Below, piece by piece: positions 34,397 to 44,333 of a stretch of 64,000 nucleotides of DNA. The notes beneath the pieces are model-generated. The model was not told the origin of the DNA, ran no database searches, and saw only the letters and a list, made by a program, of their open reading frames with translations. The stretch is from Pseudomonas caspiana (GTDB taxonomy: Bacteria; Pseudomonadota; Gammaproteobacteria; Pseudomonadales; Pseudomonadaceae): positions 137,479-201,478 of the forward strand of contig NZ_LOHF01000008.1 in assembly GCF_002158995.1 (NCBI RefSeq), written 5' to 3'. Made by a program: the position numbers and the translations under genes. Position 1 is the stretch's first letter; every line of letters begins with the position of its first letter.

Positions 34397-34487
34397 CTGT
34401 AGGAGCGCATGAGCACCGCGAGGCCTCGATAGCGGTGCATCAGACAGGCCGTCATCGCGGCCTCGCGGTGCTCGTGCGCTCCTACAG
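34397..34487. repeat. REPIN-type inverted repeat
   Basis: ctgtaggagcgcatgagcac and gtgctcgtgcgctcctacag are complementary, with inner arms cgcgaggcc and ggcctcgcg. The loop holds ggtgcatcagacaggcc. It lies downstream of trmK, before the siderophore receptor gene. Confidence 0.88.
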
Positions 34488-34586
34488 ATCTACTATTTGA
34501 TGCGAAACAGCGCAGTGCCATTGGCGCCAGGCAAAGCTGCGGCGAGTTCTTGCATCACCCAAAGCGCATCCCTGCGCCTCGACAAG

Positions 34587-36770
34587 TCAGAAGCTGTACT
34601 TGGCTGTCAGCATCATGTTCCGTGGAGTGCCATAACTGTCGCCGCCATAATCCGAGGAGTTGGCGATGCTCGAGTAGTATTTGCGGTCGAAGACGTTGTT
34701 GGCGTTGAGCTGCAGGTCGAGGTTTTTATTAACCTGATAGCCAGCCATCAGGTCGGTGATGGCGTAACCACCTTGTTCCAGGCGATAGCTGCCACCGTCG
34801 GCCAGGTCGATGTCGTTGTACATGCGGCTCTGCCAAGAGACGTTGCCGCCGACGCGCAGTTTTTCCAGCGGGCCCTGGAAGTGATAGCTGGTGGTCAGTT
34901 TGAACAGGTGCTCCGGCAAGTCGGTGTCAAAGCGCTGATTAACGTTTTGTGGCGCAGAGGCATCTTTGACGGTGTGTGTGCGAGCGTAGGTGTAGCCACC
35001 GCCAACCTGCCAATTCTCGGTCAGCGCACCTTGCAGTTCGAAGTCGATGCCCTGGCTGCGAATCTCGCCGGATGCCTCTGAGCAAGACGCTTGTGGGCAG
35101 TTCGGCACCACCACGCTCACTGCACGGTTTTCCTGATCTACACGAAATACGGCCATGCTTGCGTTCAGTGCGCCGTCGAAGTATTCGCCCTTGATGCCAA
35201 CCTCGTAGTTCTTGCCCACAATGGGTTTGAGCGGAGTGCCGGAAGTGTCTTTGGCGCTTTGGGGGGTGAAAATGTCGCTGTAGCTGACGTAGACCGAGTG
35301 GTGATCGTCCAGATCGTAGATCAAACCTGCATAGCGCGTTACGTTGCGGGTGACTTTGTAGTCGCCATCGCCATCACGGTTGTCATAGTCATACCAGTCC
35401 AGACGACCACCAAGAATCAGCTTCAGCGGATCGGCCAGGCTCAAGCGGGTGGTCATGTACACACCATCCTGAGTCGTGACTTCGCGATCATTTCCGGTAT
35501 GAGTGAAGTCCGGCTTGCCTGCATCGATCGGCCAGAACAAGTCGTACGGCGAGTAGCTGTGTGTGGTCATGTCGTAGATACGCTTGCTCGCACCCACCAC
35601 CAGTTCATGTGTGCGCCCAAACGCTTCGAAAGGCCCGCTGGCGAAGGCATCCAGCCCGGCCTGATTTTCATCGTTTGCGGACTGGTAAACCGTACGCTGC
35701 AGCTCCCTGTCGGCAGCCCAGCGCGACTGGTAAGAGCCTGAGAACAGCGCATTCTGTTCGGCATAGTTGGCATTGATCTGAAGCTTCCAGTCGTTGGCCA
35801 GACGATGACGCAATTCGGCGAAAACGGTGTTGGTCTCCTGATCCTTGTTTTCCCACTTGGTGCCGGGGTTGTACGAGCGGGGCAGATCCAGGTGATGGCC
35901 ATTCTCGCCAATCATCGAAGAGCCCCAGAAGTAGTTGGTCTTGTCCTTCTGATGGGAGAAGCCGACTGTCAACGTGGTGTCTTCGTTAAGGTCCGCCTCG
36001 GTCACGGCGTAGAACAGGCCGTGGTCCTCTTCCACGCCATCAATGAAACTGTTGGCGTCGCGATAGGAGGTGACAACACGGCCGCGCAAGGTGCCGCTGT
36101 CGTTGAGCGGGCTGGAGGCATCCAGCTCGCCGCGATAATCGTCCCAGCTGCCAGCAGCGCCGGTCAGGGTGACTTTTTGCTCGGCCAGTGGCCGCTTGCG
36201 GACAAGGTTGATAGCCGCTGATGGATTACCTGCGCCCGTAACCAGGCCGGTGGCGCCGCGTACCACTTCAACCCTGTCGAACATCGCCAGATTAGGCTGA
36301 ACACCCACCGATACGCCGTTATAGCCGCTGGGGATACCGTCGTACATCAGGTTATCGATGTCGAAACCGCGAGACATGTAGGACTGCCGACCGGGGCCAT
36401 TGGCATAGTTGAGGAACAAGCCCGGGGCGGCTCTGACCACATCATTGATGCTGGTCATGGCCTGATCGTCCATGCGCTGACGGGTAATCACGGTAACAGC
36501 TTGAGGTGTTTCACGCATGGTCAGCGGCAGCTTGGTCGCCGTCGCCATTTCCCCGGTGGTGTAAGAATTGCTGCCTTCTGTGGTGCTGCCCAGTTGCAGT
36601 TGCGTCGAGTTGATTTCACTGGCGCCCAGTTCCACGGTAGTCGGGACGGGTTTCGCCTTCGTCTCGCTGCTGTCATCGGCCATTGCCGGAGTCAATGTGG
36701 CCATGCAGATGGCCACGGCCAATAAATTACGGGACGGGCTGAAACAATGCAGCGGGGCAAAGCGTGACAT
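34587..36770 (-). CDS. TonB-dependent siderophore receptor
   Basis: 727 residues with a signal peptide to about Ala31. The plug domain begins with L-P-L-T-M-R-E-T-P-Q-A-V-T-V-I-T near residue 80 and contains the usual I-N-D-V-V-R-A-A-P-G and R-G-A-T-G-L...G-N-P-S-A-A-I-N-L-V-R-K-R-P motifs. The 22-strand barrel ends in a terminal Phe (Y-S-F). No N-terminal signalling (STN) domain is present, so it is a plain transporter of the FhuE/FpvB-like kind. A candidate Fur box lies upstream. No siderophore synthesis genes are nearby. Confidence 0.92.
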   Translation of the reverse strand: MSRFAPLHCFSPSRNLLAVAICMATLTPAMADDSSETKAKPVPTTVELGASEINSTQLQLGSTTEGSNSYTTGEMATATKLPLTMRETPQAVTVITRQRMDDQAMTSINDVVRAAPGLFLNYANGPGRQSYMSRGFDIDNLMYDGIPSGYNGVSVGVQPNLAMFDRVEVVRGATGLVTGAGNPSAAINLVRKRPLAEQKVTLTGAAGSWDDYRGELDASSPLNDSGTLRGRVVTSYRDANSFIDGVEEDHGLFYAVTEADLNEDTTLTVGFSHQKDKTNYFWGSSMIGENGHHLDLPRSYNPGTKWENKDQETNTVFAELRHRLANDWKLQINANYAEQNALFSGSYQSRWAADRELQRTVYQSANDENQAGLDAFASGPFEAFGRTHELVVGASKRIYDMTTHSYSPYDLFWPIDAGKPDFTHTGNDREVTTQDGVYMTTRLSLADPLKLILGGRLDWYDYDNRDGDGDYKVTRNVTRYAGLIYDLDDHHSVYVSYSDIFTPQSAKDTSGTPLKPIVGKNYEVGIKGEYFDGALNASMAVFRVDQENRAVSVVVPNCPQASCSEASGEIRSQGIDFELQGALTENWQVGGGYTYARTHTVKDASAPQNVNQRFDTDLPEHLFKLTTSYHFQGPLEKLRVGGNVSWQSRMYNDIDLADGGSYRLEQGGYAITDLMAGYQVNKNLDLQLNANNVFDRKYYSSIANSSDYGGDSYGTPRNMMLTAKYSF

Positions 36771-36802
36771 GAACGGCTTCCTGACCAGATAGTTAAATGT
36801 AA

Positions 36803-36825
36803 TGCTTATGAGAATTGTTGCTATT
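36803..36825 (-). promoter_or_regulatory. candidate Fur box for the siderophore receptor
   Basis: On the minus strand, aatagcaacaattctcataa overlaps the Fur consensus GATAATGATAATCATTATC over much of its length (CAATTCTCAT core). It lies about 35-55 bp upstream of the receptor start codon, where a promoter would be. The match is partial, so confidence is moderate. Confidence 0.5.
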
Positions 36826-36982
36826 TATAGTGTCAGGAAATTTGTCAGCGTTAAAGGCTAATGTGAAAAATTTGTGAAACTCTGACTGCCAACGGGTATG
36901 GATGAGTGCTGAAAAATCAGGGCACTCCAAAAGGACGCAGTAGTCTTTTCCTATAGACCCACTCTCAGCTAACGGAGCTTTC

Positions 36983-37609
36983 ATGATCATCGTCCACCAC
37001 CTCAACAACTCGCGTTCGCAGCGCATCCTCTGGCTGCTCGAAGAACTCGGCCTGCCATACGAAATCAAGCGATATGAGCGCGACCCGAAAACCAACCTTG
37101 CGCCACCTGAACTCAAGGCCATTAATGCGCTGGGCAAATCCCCGGTGATAGAGGACGGTCCTCACGTTGTGATTGAGTCCGGCGCTATCGTTGACTACCT
37201 GATCCGCCGCCACGGCGACGGTCGTCTGCAACCGGACCCGGCAAGCGCCACGTACGATGAATACGTGCAATGGCTGCACTTCGCTGAAGGTTCGGCAATG
37301 CTGCCGTTGATGCTCGACTTGTATGTCGGGCGCCTGGGCGAAGCGGGTGCGCCGTTGCATCCGCGTATCGAATCGGAGGTGGCCAATTATCTCGGATACC
37401 TGAACGAAGCGCTGGGATTGACCCCGTTTCTGGTCGGTGAAGAGTTGACCGGTGCGGATATCCAGATGAGCTTTATTGGCGAACTCGCCAAGGCTCAAGG
37501 CAAGTTGCAGCCTTATCCGAATGTGGCGGCATGGGTGCAGCGCTTCCAGGAGCGACCTGCGTATCGCAAGGCGCTGGAGCAGGGCGGTGAGTATAAGTTT
37601 GCGAAGTAA
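36983..37609 (+). CDS. glutathione S-transferase
   Basis: 208 residues. Thioredoxin-like N-terminus: H-H-L-N-N-S-R-S-Q-R-I-L-W-L-L-E-E-L (5-22), with N-A-L-G-K-S-P-V-I-E and I-E-S-G-A-I-V-D-Y-L as the glutathione site. The Asn-Ser-Arg-Ser start is typical of the YibF/GstB-like bacterial GST branch with a catalytic Ser. The second domain is helical, ending in E-Y-K-F-A-K. It is divergent from the siderophore receptor. Confidence 0.88.
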   Translation: MIIVHHLNNSRSQRILWLLEELGLPYEIKRYERDPKTNLAPPELKAINALGKSPVIEDGPHVVIESGAIVDYLIRRHGDGRLQPDPASATYDEYVQWLHFAEGSAMLPLMLDLYVGRLGEAGAPLHPRIESEVANYLGYLNEALGLTPFLVGEELTGADIQMSFIGELAKAQGKLQPYPNVAAWVQRFQERPAYRKALEQGGEYKFAK

Positions 37610-37703
37610 AGGTCGAGTGGTTGACTGACTCGGAGCCGGTTAGTCGGCGCGGCTTGATCACGCAACCGGATGCATGATCAAGCCCGGCTCTCGCAGCAAT
37701 CTA

Positions 37704-37862
37704 TCAACCTTCGGAGGGCGCGCCGACTTCCTGGCCGGGTTCAGCCTCGAGCTTTAACCGGTCAGCCTTGCTGATGTATTTAGGCTTTTTGGGTGCCAGT
37801 TTGGCACTGGCCTTTTTGGCTTTAGCCTTGAATAGCTGCTGTAGTTTTTTCTGGCGGTTCAT
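37704..37862 (-). CDS. DUF2986 family basic micropeptide
   Basis: 52 residues from ATG 37862, stop TGA at 37704-37706. It begins M-N-R-Q-K-K-L, is very Lys-rich in the first 30 residues and includes K-L-A-P-K-K-P-K-Y-I-S-K-A-D-R-L-K, the core of the short DUF2986 family. Likely a nucleic-acid-associated peptide; the role is unknown. The rest of the 318-bp gap to the next gene (37863-38180) holds no supported frame, only a hairpin near 38145. Confidence 0.75.
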   Translation of the reverse strand: MNRQKKLQQLFKAKAKKASAKLAPKKPKYISKADRLKLEAEPGQEVGAPSEG

Positions 37863-38144
37863 GTTTCTGCTCAACTGGTAATTCTTGAATGATTCGCGGT
37901 GATTCTAAACGTGATTCAGTGGGTCTGTAGGTGAATTACGCTGACCATGATCCTCTATCGCGCCGAAAGCTGCCATCTACTAAATTCAAGGCGAAAAGCC
38001 CATAAGGCCCGCGACGCCTACAGCAACGCGTTACAGATAGTCCGTAAAGTTGACTACAAGGTTTCAGAATCTCTCGCTGAACGGTAAAACGCCCCGTGGG
38101 CATTGGCTGCTTTCGAGGCGTTGAAAAGGTGGGAAAGCTGGCGG

Positions 38145-38168
38145 GCACATTCAGTTCAACTGATGTGC
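38145..38168 (-). terminator. candidate terminator hairpin of the rhm operon
   Basis: gcacat-cagt and actg-atgtgc arms (one bulged T) lie just past the stop of the aldehyde dehydrogenase gene, the last gene of the operon. No T run follows on the minus strand, so a hairpin role is only probable. Confidence 0.35.
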
Positions 38169-38180
38169 CCTGTCGATGTT

Positions 38181-39614
38181 TCAAACCTGAAGATAGACAA
38201 CATGCGTATGGGTGTACTCGTACAAGCCATGCTTGCCATCGGCACCGCCCACGCCAGACTTTCTGACGCCGGCATGGAAGCCCTGCATGGCCTCGAAGTT
38301 CTCTCGATTGATGTAGGTTTCGCCGAAGTCGATTTCACGGATGGCGTACATGGCCTTGCTCAGATCCTTGGTATACAGCGATGACGTCAGGCCGTATTCG
38401 CAGTCATTGGCCAGGGCGATGGCTTCATCGAGGTCATCGACGATCTGGATGGGCAGCACCGGGCCGAATATTTCTTTGCGCATGATTTCCATGTCGGCGC
38501 TGCAGCCGGTCAGTACCGTTGGCTGGAAGTGGAAGCCCTGGCCGAGGTCGGCGATGTTGCCGCCAGTGATCAGGTTGGCGCCTTGTGCCTGGGCTTTTTT
38601 GACTTTGGCGGCGACGCTTTCCAGGCCTTGTCGGTTGATCAGCGGGCCCATTTCTACCGAGCTGTCGGCCAGTGGATCACCGTAGCGGGTCGCTGCCATT
38701 GCGGCGCTGATCTTGTCGATGAATTCATCCGCGACACGGCGCTCGACATACACCCGCTCAGCGCAGTTGCACACTTGCCCGGTGTTGATGATCCGTGAGT
38801 CGCGAATCGCTTTGACGGCGAGGTCCAGGTCCGCATCAGCCAGCACGATGGCAGGGGCTTTGCCGCCCAGTTCAAGGTTGAGTTTGGTGATGTTGGGTGC
38901 CGCGGCGCTCATGATTCGTGCGCCGGTTTCAACGCTGCCGGTGAAGCTGATCATGTTCACTTGCTGATGTGAGGTCAGCGCTGCGCCCACCCGGCCATCG
39001 CCGCAGACTACGTTGAACACGCCGGGTGGCAGGTCGATTTCCGCGACCAGTCGGGCAAACTCAAAGCAGTTGTTGGGTGTTTCTTCGCTTGGCTTGATCA
39101 CGATGGTATTGCCCGTAACCAGGGCGGGAGCCATCTTGCGGGCGATCAGGAAAAACGGGAAGTTCCACGGCAAGATGCCCGCTACGACGCCTAGCGGTTT
39201 GCGAAACATGAAGATGTTTTCGCCAGGACGATCACTGGTGATGATTTCACCTTCAATGCGTCGTGCCCATTCGGCCATATAGTCGAGGTAGTCTGCGGTG
39301 AAGTTGACCTCTACTTCGGCCAACCCATAGATCTTGCCTTGCTCCAGGGTAATGGTGCGGGCGAGGTGGGCGACGTTTTCACGCAGTTTGCTGGCGATCT
39401 TGCGCAGATAACCTGCACGCTCGTTGGCCGGGCGCTTTGCCCATGCGGACTGGGCCGAGCGTGCTGCGGCCAGCGCACGATCCACTTGATCGGCATCCGA
39501 GGCGGGGACTCTGGCGAGCACTGCGCCAGTTGCCGGGTTGAGCACCTCAAAGTGCTCCGCGCTGGGGACGAATTCGCCGTTTATATAGTTTTCGTAAACC
39601 GGTACTGAAGACAT
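38181..39614 (-). CDS. aldA: lactaldehyde/glycolaldehyde-type aldehyde dehydrogenase
   Basis: 477 residues from ATG 39614, with AAAGGAG upstream. It is NAD-dependent with catalytic Cys in N-T-G-Q-V-C-N-C-A-E-R-V and Glu in L-N-L-E-L-G-G-K, and the G-N-T-I-V-I-K-P-S-E-E-T cofactor segment. It closely follows the E. coli AldA layout, which oxidises L-lactaldehyde to lactate. It is the last gene of the operon, 18 bp after the aldolase stop, and would consume the lactaldehyde made by that enzyme. Confidence 0.88.
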   Translation of the reverse strand: MSSVPVYENYINGEFVPSAEHFEVLNPATGAVLARVPASDADQVDRALAAARSAQSAWAKRPANERAGYLRKIASKLRENVAHLARTITLEQGKIYGLAEVEVNFTADYLDYMAEWARRIEGEIITSDRPGENIFMFRKPLGVVAGILPWNFPFFLIARKMAPALVTGNTIVIKPSEETPNNCFEFARLVAEIDLPPGVFNVVCGDGRVGAALTSHQQVNMISFTGSVETGARIMSAAAPNITKLNLELGGKAPAIVLADADLDLAVKAIRDSRIINTGQVCNCAERVYVERRVADEFIDKISAAMAATRYGDPLADSSVEMGPLINRQGLESVAAKVKKAQAQGANLITGGNIADLGQGFHFQPTVLTGCSADMEIMRKEIFGPVLPIQIVDDLDEAIALANDCEYGLTSSLYTKDLSKAMYAIREIDFGETYINRENFEAMQGFHAGVRKSGVGGADGKHGLYEYTHTHVVYLQV

Positions 39615-39632
39615 GGACGGGCTCCTTTGCAA

Positions 39633-40433
39633 TCAATAGGTGCGTGAGGCCGGGCGTTGTTCGCAACTGTCGCGGTAGCGCGCCAGGTTGCTGAGGGCGG
39701 CCTGGCGCATCAGGCTGATGTCGATAGCCACGGCGATGAACTGACAGCCCCAGCTCTGATAGCGGCGCGCATCCTCTTCGGCCGGGGCCAGTATCCCGCT
39801 GACCTTGCCAGCCGCGAGGGTGGCATCAATCGCATGGCGGATTTTTTCCTGCACTTCAGGGTGTGACGGGTTGCCGATATGGCCCAGCCCCGTGGACAAG
39901 TCTGCGGGGCCGATGAAAACCGCGTCGACGCCTTCCACCCCAGCGATTTCAGCGACGTTATCGACGCCTGCGCGAGACTCGACCTGCACAATCAGGCAAA
40001 GCTCTTCATGGGCCGTATTGATGTAATCGGGCACGCCGTCCCAGCGAGTGGCGCGGGTCAAACCGCCACCCACGCCGCGAATACCGTGTGGCGGATAGCG
40101 AGTGGCTTGCACCAGTGCGCGAGCCTGCGCGGCGGTTTCGACCATGGGGATCATCAGGCTCTGAGTGCCGATATCCAGCAACTGCTTGATCAGCACCGGA
40201 TCGTGACTGACGGCACGCACGATGGGCGCTGTGGAGTAGGGCGCGACTGCCTGTAATTGGGCAAGGATCGAAGGCACGGTATTGGGCGCGTGCTCACCGT
40301 CGATCAGCATCCAGTCGTAGCCAAAACTGGCGGTGATTTCCGCGCCGTATCCCGTGGCAAATCCTGCCCATATACCGTATTGCGGCTCGCCTTTGGCCAA
40401 GGCGGCCTTGAAGCCGTTGCGTGGCATTTTCAT
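39633..40433 (-). CDS. rhmA: 2-keto-3-deoxy-L-rhamnonate aldolase (HpcH/HpaI family)
   Basis: 266 residues from ATG 40433. Class II HpcH/HpaI fold: G-I-W-A-G-F, W-M-L-I-D-G-E-H-A-P-N at about 40-50 with its catalytic His, Q-V-E-S-R-A-G-V-D-N as the metal-binding Glu, and V-D-A-V-F-I-G-P-A-D-L-S as the second metal region. It cleaves 2-keto-3-deoxy sugar acids to pyruvate and an aldehyde. Position between the RhmD-like dehydratase and an AldA-like enzyme supports the rhamnonate role; 2-keto-3-deoxy-glucarate (GarL) is the main alternative. Confidence 0.85.
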   Translation of the reverse strand: MKMPRNGFKAALAKGEPQYGIWAGFATGYGAEITASFGYDWMLIDGEHAPNTVPSILAQLQAVAPYSTAPIVRAVSHDPVLIKQLLDIGTQSLMIPMVETAAQARALVQATRYPPHGIRGVGGGLTRATRWDGVPDYINTAHEELCLIVQVESRAGVDNVAEIAGVEGVDAVFIGPADLSTGLGHIGNPSHPEVQEKIRHAIDATLAAGKVSGILAPAEEDARRYQSWGCQFIAVAIDISLMRQAALSNLARYRDSCEQRPASRTY

Positions 40434-40478
40434 CGTGGACTCCCGTCGAGCCAAACCCGACATCCAGGGTTGACTGAT

Positions 40479-41663
40479 TCAGTGCTGGTAAGGGCGATGC
40501 AGTTGGCATTCAGGGTTCAGCGTAACGCCAAAACCTGGCTGATCGAGTTTTGAAAGGCGCATGCGACCGTTTTCCGGTATCGGTTCGCCCAATAGTTGCG
40601 GATGGAACATCGGCACGACTTCATCCGCTTTGGGCGCCATCATCAGGAATTCGGCAAACGGGCTGTTGGTGCGGGTCGCGACAAAGTGGTAGCTATAAAC
40701 GGACGAGCCGTGGGGCACGACCATCGCGCTGTGAGCGTCGGCCAGTGCCGAAATCTTGATCAGCTCGGTGATACCGCCACACCAGCCGACGTCTGGCTGG
40801 ATGATGTCGCAGCAGCCCATTTCCAGCAGCATTCGGAAACCCCAACGTGTGGCTTCGTGCTCGCCGGTGGTGACCAACATGCCGGGTGGGACAGCTTTTT
40901 TAAGCGCGGCGTAGCCCCAGTAATCGTCGGGGGACAAAGCTTCTTCGATCCATTTCAGACCAAACTCGTGGGCACCCTGAGCCAGACGTGTAGCGTAGTT
41001 GAGGTCCAGGCTCATCCAGCAATCGAGCATCAGCCAGAAGTCTTTGCCGACGCGTTCACGCATGACGGCCAGCGCCTCGAGATTTTTGCGCAGGCCTTCT
41101 TCGCCTTCTGCCGGGCCGTGATGCAGTGGCAGCTTGCCGCCGATAAAACCCATTTTTTGCGCGAGGTCCGGGCGGGCGCCGGTGGCATAGAACTGTAGTT
41201 CGTCACGCACTGCACCGCCGAGCAACTGGTGCACGGGTTCTTTACGGACTTTGCCGAGCAAATCCCAAAGCGCCAGATCGATGCCGGAAATCGTATTGAT
41301 CACCAGCCCTTTGCGCCCGTAATACTGGGACGAAAAGTACATCTGATCCCAGATACGCTCGATGTCAGTGACCTTCGCGCCTTCGACAAACCGCGCCAGG
41401 TGTTTCTCGACGATATAGGCCGCCGGTTCGCCGCCAGTGGTCACGGCAAAACCGATATTGCCTTCCGAGTCCTCGACCTCAACGACGAGAGTACCGAGCA
41501 CATTGATACCAAAACTGCGGCGGCTCTGGCGGTACTCCGGGTATTTGCTCATCGGCGTGGCGATGTGGTCGTCGATCCAGTGACCGTCGCCCTGATCGTG
41601 ATAGTCAGCGCCACCGCCGCGCAGGACAAAGGCGCGAACATGTTTGATGGTTGGAATGGCCAT
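40479..41663 (-). CDS. rhmD: L-rhamnonate dehydratase
   Basis: 394 residues, enolase superfamily. The metal ligands fit W-L-M-L-D-C-W (Asp), [14 protein letters not shown] (Glu) and [13 protein letters not shown] (Glu), and the catalytic His is in V-P-H-G-S-S-V-Y. The start [19 protein letters not shown] matches E. coli RhmD (YfaW). It dehydrates L-rhamnonate to 2-keto-3-deoxy-L-rhamnonate. The MFS gene precedes it by 17 bp. Confidence 0.92.
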   Translation of the reverse strand: MAIPTIKHVRAFVLRGGGADYHDQGDGHWIDDHIATPMSKYPEYRQSRRSFGINVLGTLVVEVEDSEGNIGFAVTTGGEPAAYIVEKHLARFVEGAKVTDIERIWDQMYFSSQYYGRKGLVINTISGIDLALWDLLGKVRKEPVHQLLGGAVRDELQFYATGARPDLAQKMGFIGGKLPLHHGPAEGEEGLRKNLEALAVMRERVGKDFWLMLDCWMSLDLNYATRLAQGAHEFGLKWIEEALSPDDYWGYAALKKAVPPGMLVTTGEHEATRWGFRMLLEMGCCDIIQPDVGWCGGITELIKISALADAHSAMVVPHGSSVYSYHFVATRTNSPFAEFLMMAPKADEVVPMFHPQLLGEPIPENGRMRLSKLDQPGFGVTLNPECQLHRPYQH

Positions 41664-41680
41664 GATGTGATTTCTCCTGG

Positions 41681-42979
41681 TCAGACTTGGAAAGTCGGTT
41701 GCTTACGAGGGACAGCCTGACTCGGCGGGCGAATGCCCATGATCAGGGCTGCTGCAATGAGTGTGGTGAAGGCCAGCACGTACAAGCCTGCTGCCGGAGA
41801 GTGGAAGGAGGCTTCCGCCCAGTTCTTCAGAATGGGCGCGATGAACCCGCCCAGTGCGCCGAAAGAGTTGATCAGCGCGATGGCACCGGCTGCGGCGGCA
41901 CCTGCCAGAAAGCTTCCGGGGAACGTCCAGAACACCGGCTGTACCGCGATGAAACCCGAGGCGGCGAAGCACAGGGCGAGGATGCCCAGCAGCGGGCTGG
42001 CGAAAGTCACCGAGGCGGCGATTCCCAGCCCTGAAACCACGAGAGTCAACGCGGCAACCGTGCGGCGCTGGCCGGTGCGGTCAGCGATGCCGGGGATTTT
42101 CCAGGCAGCCAGTAACGCGCAGATCCATGGGACGGCGCTGACCAGACCGACCATCAAGCCGACCTTGGTGCCCAGCAGCCCTGCAACCTGGCTCGGCAGG
42201 TAGAAGACCACGCCGTAAACGCTGGCCTGAATCAGCATGTAGATCAGGCACAAATACAGGACCGCAGGCTGACAAAGGATTTTCAGCAGGCTGCCATGGG
42301 ATTGTTTTTGGCTGTCCTCGGCATCCAGCACGGCTTGCAACTGGCTACGTTCTTCGGGCGTGAGCCATTTGGCATCGGCCGGGCGATTGTCCAGATAGAA
42401 ATAAGCCCACACACCGACCACGCTGGCCATCAATCCTTCCACCGCGAACAGCCACTGCCAGCCGTGGGTGCCCATGAAACCGTCCAGTTCGAGCAGCAAG
42501 CCAGACAACGGGCTGCCGAAGATGAACGCCAGTGGTGCGCCGAAATAGAAGAAGCCCATGGCCTTGCCGCGCGAGGCGCTGGGGAACCAGTAGGTGAGGT
42601 ACAGAATCACGCCTGGGAAGAAACCGGCCTCAGCCACGCCGAGTAAAAAGCGCAGGATGTAAAAGGTGGTTTCGTTGTGGGCGAACATCATGGCGGCGGA
42701 GACAAGCCCCCAGGTCACCATGATCCGGCACATCCACAGGCGAGCGCCGATCTTGTGCATGATCAGGTTGCTGGGCACCTCCAGCAACGCGTAACCGGCG
42801 AAGAAAACGCCAGCGCCGAACGCAAAGGCGGCGTCGCTGATACCGGTGTCGGCCTGGAATGCCTGTTTGGCAAAGCCGACGTTGGCACGATCAAGAAACG
42901 CCATGATGTACATCAGCAACAGAAACGGCAGCAGCCGCCAAGAGACCTTGCGCAGTAAAGTCGCGGGTAGAGTGTTCAC
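41681..42979 (-). CDS. rhmT: MFS sugar-acid transporter (RhmT-like, ACS family)
   Basis: 432 residues with 12 helices. The start [29 protein letters not shown] and the first-repeat [14 protein letters not shown] are those of the anion:cation symporter branch that takes up tartrate, galactonate or rhamnonate. It is the first gene of the operon, followed by the dehydratase, aldolase and dehydrogenase. The divergent LysR gene at 43250 is its likely activator. Confidence 0.87.
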   Translation of the reverse strand: MNTLPATLLRKVSWRLLPFLLLMYIMAFLDRANVGFAKQAFQADTGISDAAFAFGAGVFFAGYALLEVPSNLIMHKIGARLWMCRIMVTWGLVSAAMMFAHNETTFYILRFLLGVAEAGFFPGVILYLTYWFPSASRGKAMGFFYFGAPLAFIFGSPLSGLLLELDGFMGTHGWQWLFAVEGLMASVVGVWAYFYLDNRPADAKWLTPEERSQLQAVLDAEDSQKQSHGSLLKILCQPAVLYLCLIYMLIQASVYGVVFYLPSQVAGLLGTKVGLMVGLVSAVPWICALLAAWKIPGIADRTGQRRTVAALTLVVSGLGIAASVTFASPLLGILALCFAASGFIAVQPVFWTFPGSFLAGAAAAGAIALINSFGALGGFIAPILKNWAEASFHSPAAGLYVLAFTTLIAAALIMGIRPPSQAVPRKQPTFQV

Positions 42980-43196
42980 GTCAGTTTCCTTTTTGGAATT
43001 ATTTGACTGCGTAAATTTTCAAAGCAGGTGAAGGGCGTTGAGCCTCAACAGGATGCAGATGACGGGCTGGGTTGCGGAGCGCGAGGGGTGTAAGCGGGCG
43101 GCAAATAAAGGACGGCAGAGCGTTTCATTGGATTCACCTCGGTGGGTGTTGTTTTCTTGTGCTGAGGACTCTACTGCTACCTGGGATGCGTGACTA

Positions 43197-43219
43197 ATCG
43201 AATTAAGCTTATAGTCGAT
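43197..43219. promoter_or_regulatory. candidate LysR binding site of the rhm operon
   Basis: ATCGA-(13 bases centred on AAGCTT)-TCGAT is a symmetrical element 31 bp before the LysR start and about 220 bp before the transporter start. LysR proteins bind such interrupted dyads (T-N11-A type). A second ATCGAT follows at 43231. Confidence 0.4.
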
Positions 43220-43249
43220 ACCTTAAAGTTATCGATTGCAGAGGGCAGC

Positions 43250-44194
43250 ATGAGTGTCGAGCGGTCTCCCCATCAGCTGTTTGGTCGGCTGCGTTACAAG
43301 CATTTGCAGATGCTGGTCGTGCTTGGCTCCAGCCTCAATTTACACCGCGCGTCGTTGAGCATGAGCATGTCCCAGCCTGCTGCAACGCGGATGCTTCAGG
43401 AAATCGAAGACATGTTCGGCTGCGAGTTGTTCGAGCGTTTGCCGAGGGGCATGCGCCCGACCGCATTGGGGCGTGAACTGCTGCGCTTTGCCGAGGCTGC
43501 ACTGAGTGGGCTGGATCGCTGCGCTGCGGATATTGCCGTGCGCAAGCAGGGTGGTTACGGATACTTGTCGATCGGCACGATCATGGGCGCGGCACCGGAC
43601 CTGGTGATGAACGCCGTCGCCGAAATCAAAGGGCTCAACCCGAAATTACGCATCCGGATCATGGGCGATACCAGCGATCAGGTGGTCCAGTTACTGGAAC
43701 AAGGCCGTGTTGATATCGCGGTTACCCGTCGCAACCTCATCACCGATCGTGAGCAATACGAGTTCGAGCCCTTGGGCAACGAGCGATTGATTGCCGTGGT
43801 CCACAGCGGGCATCCATTGGCCCGGCGCCGCAAACTGGAATGGGCAGAACTGGTCAGGGACTGGCCGTGGATCCTGCAACCCGAAACCAGCCCGGCCCGC
43901 ATTGCTATCGAGCAAGCGCTGCAAAAGCTCGAACTGCCAATACCGGCCGACATCATCGAGTGCAGCTCGGTGTACTCCATGCAGCAACTGGTGCAACTGA
44001 CCGATGCTTTGATGGTGCTCTCCGAGTCGGCGATGCGTGACTATCTGAAGATGGGGCTGGTCAAGGCGCTACCCGTCACGCTGGACGCGCAGATGGCGCC
44101 GTTCGGGCTGCTGCGCCGTAAAGGCGAACCGGTCAGTCGCGAGCTGCAGCACTTCATTGATTTGCTGCGTAAACGGGCTCGCGAGACCTCATGA
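43250..44194 (+). CDS. LysR-family regulator beside the rhamnonate operon
   Basis: 314 residues from ATG 43250, where agagggcag is the ribosome site; the frame from 43190 would run through the operator. Helix-turn-helix L-N-L-H-R-A-S-L-S-M-S-M-S-Q-P-A-A-T-R-M-L (30-50) follows a basic Y-K-H-L-Q-M-L. It is of the CbbR/GbpR-like group that regulates sugar and aromatic-acid operons. Divergence from rhmT points to control of that operon; E. coli uses an IclR-type RhmR instead. Confidence 0.85.
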   Translation: MSVERSPHQLFGRLRYKHLQMLVVLGSSLNLHRASLSMSMSQPAATRMLQEIEDMFGCELFERLPRGMRPTALGRELLRFAEAALSGLDRCAADIAVRKQGGYGYLSIGTIMGAAPDLVMNAVAEIKGLNPKLRIRIMGDTSDQVVQLLEQGRVDIAVTRRNLITDREQYEFEPLGNERLIAVVHSGHPLARRRKLEWAELVRDWPWILQPETSPARIAIEQALQKLELPIPADIIECSSVYSMQQLVQLTDALMVLSESAMRDYLKMGLVKALPVTLDAQMAPFGLLRRKGEPVSRELQHFIDLLRKRARETS

Positions 44195-44235
44195 CGCGGC
44201 GTGCGGAAAATGCACTCGCTCAGCAAACAATGAAC

Positions 44236-44326
44236 CTGTAGGAGCGTACGAGCATCGCGAGGCCGCGATAGCGGTGCATCAGGCAGGACGCCATCGCGGT
44301 CTCGCGGTGCTCGTGCGCTCCTACAG
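44236..44326. repeat. REPIN-type inverted repeat
   Basis: ctgtaggagcgtacgagcatc and gctcgtgcgctcctacag are complementary over most of their length, with inner gcgaggccgcgat against atcgcggtctcgc. It is nearly the same sequence as the elements at 34397 and 45469. Confidence 0.88.
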
Positions 44327-44333
44327 GTTTTCC

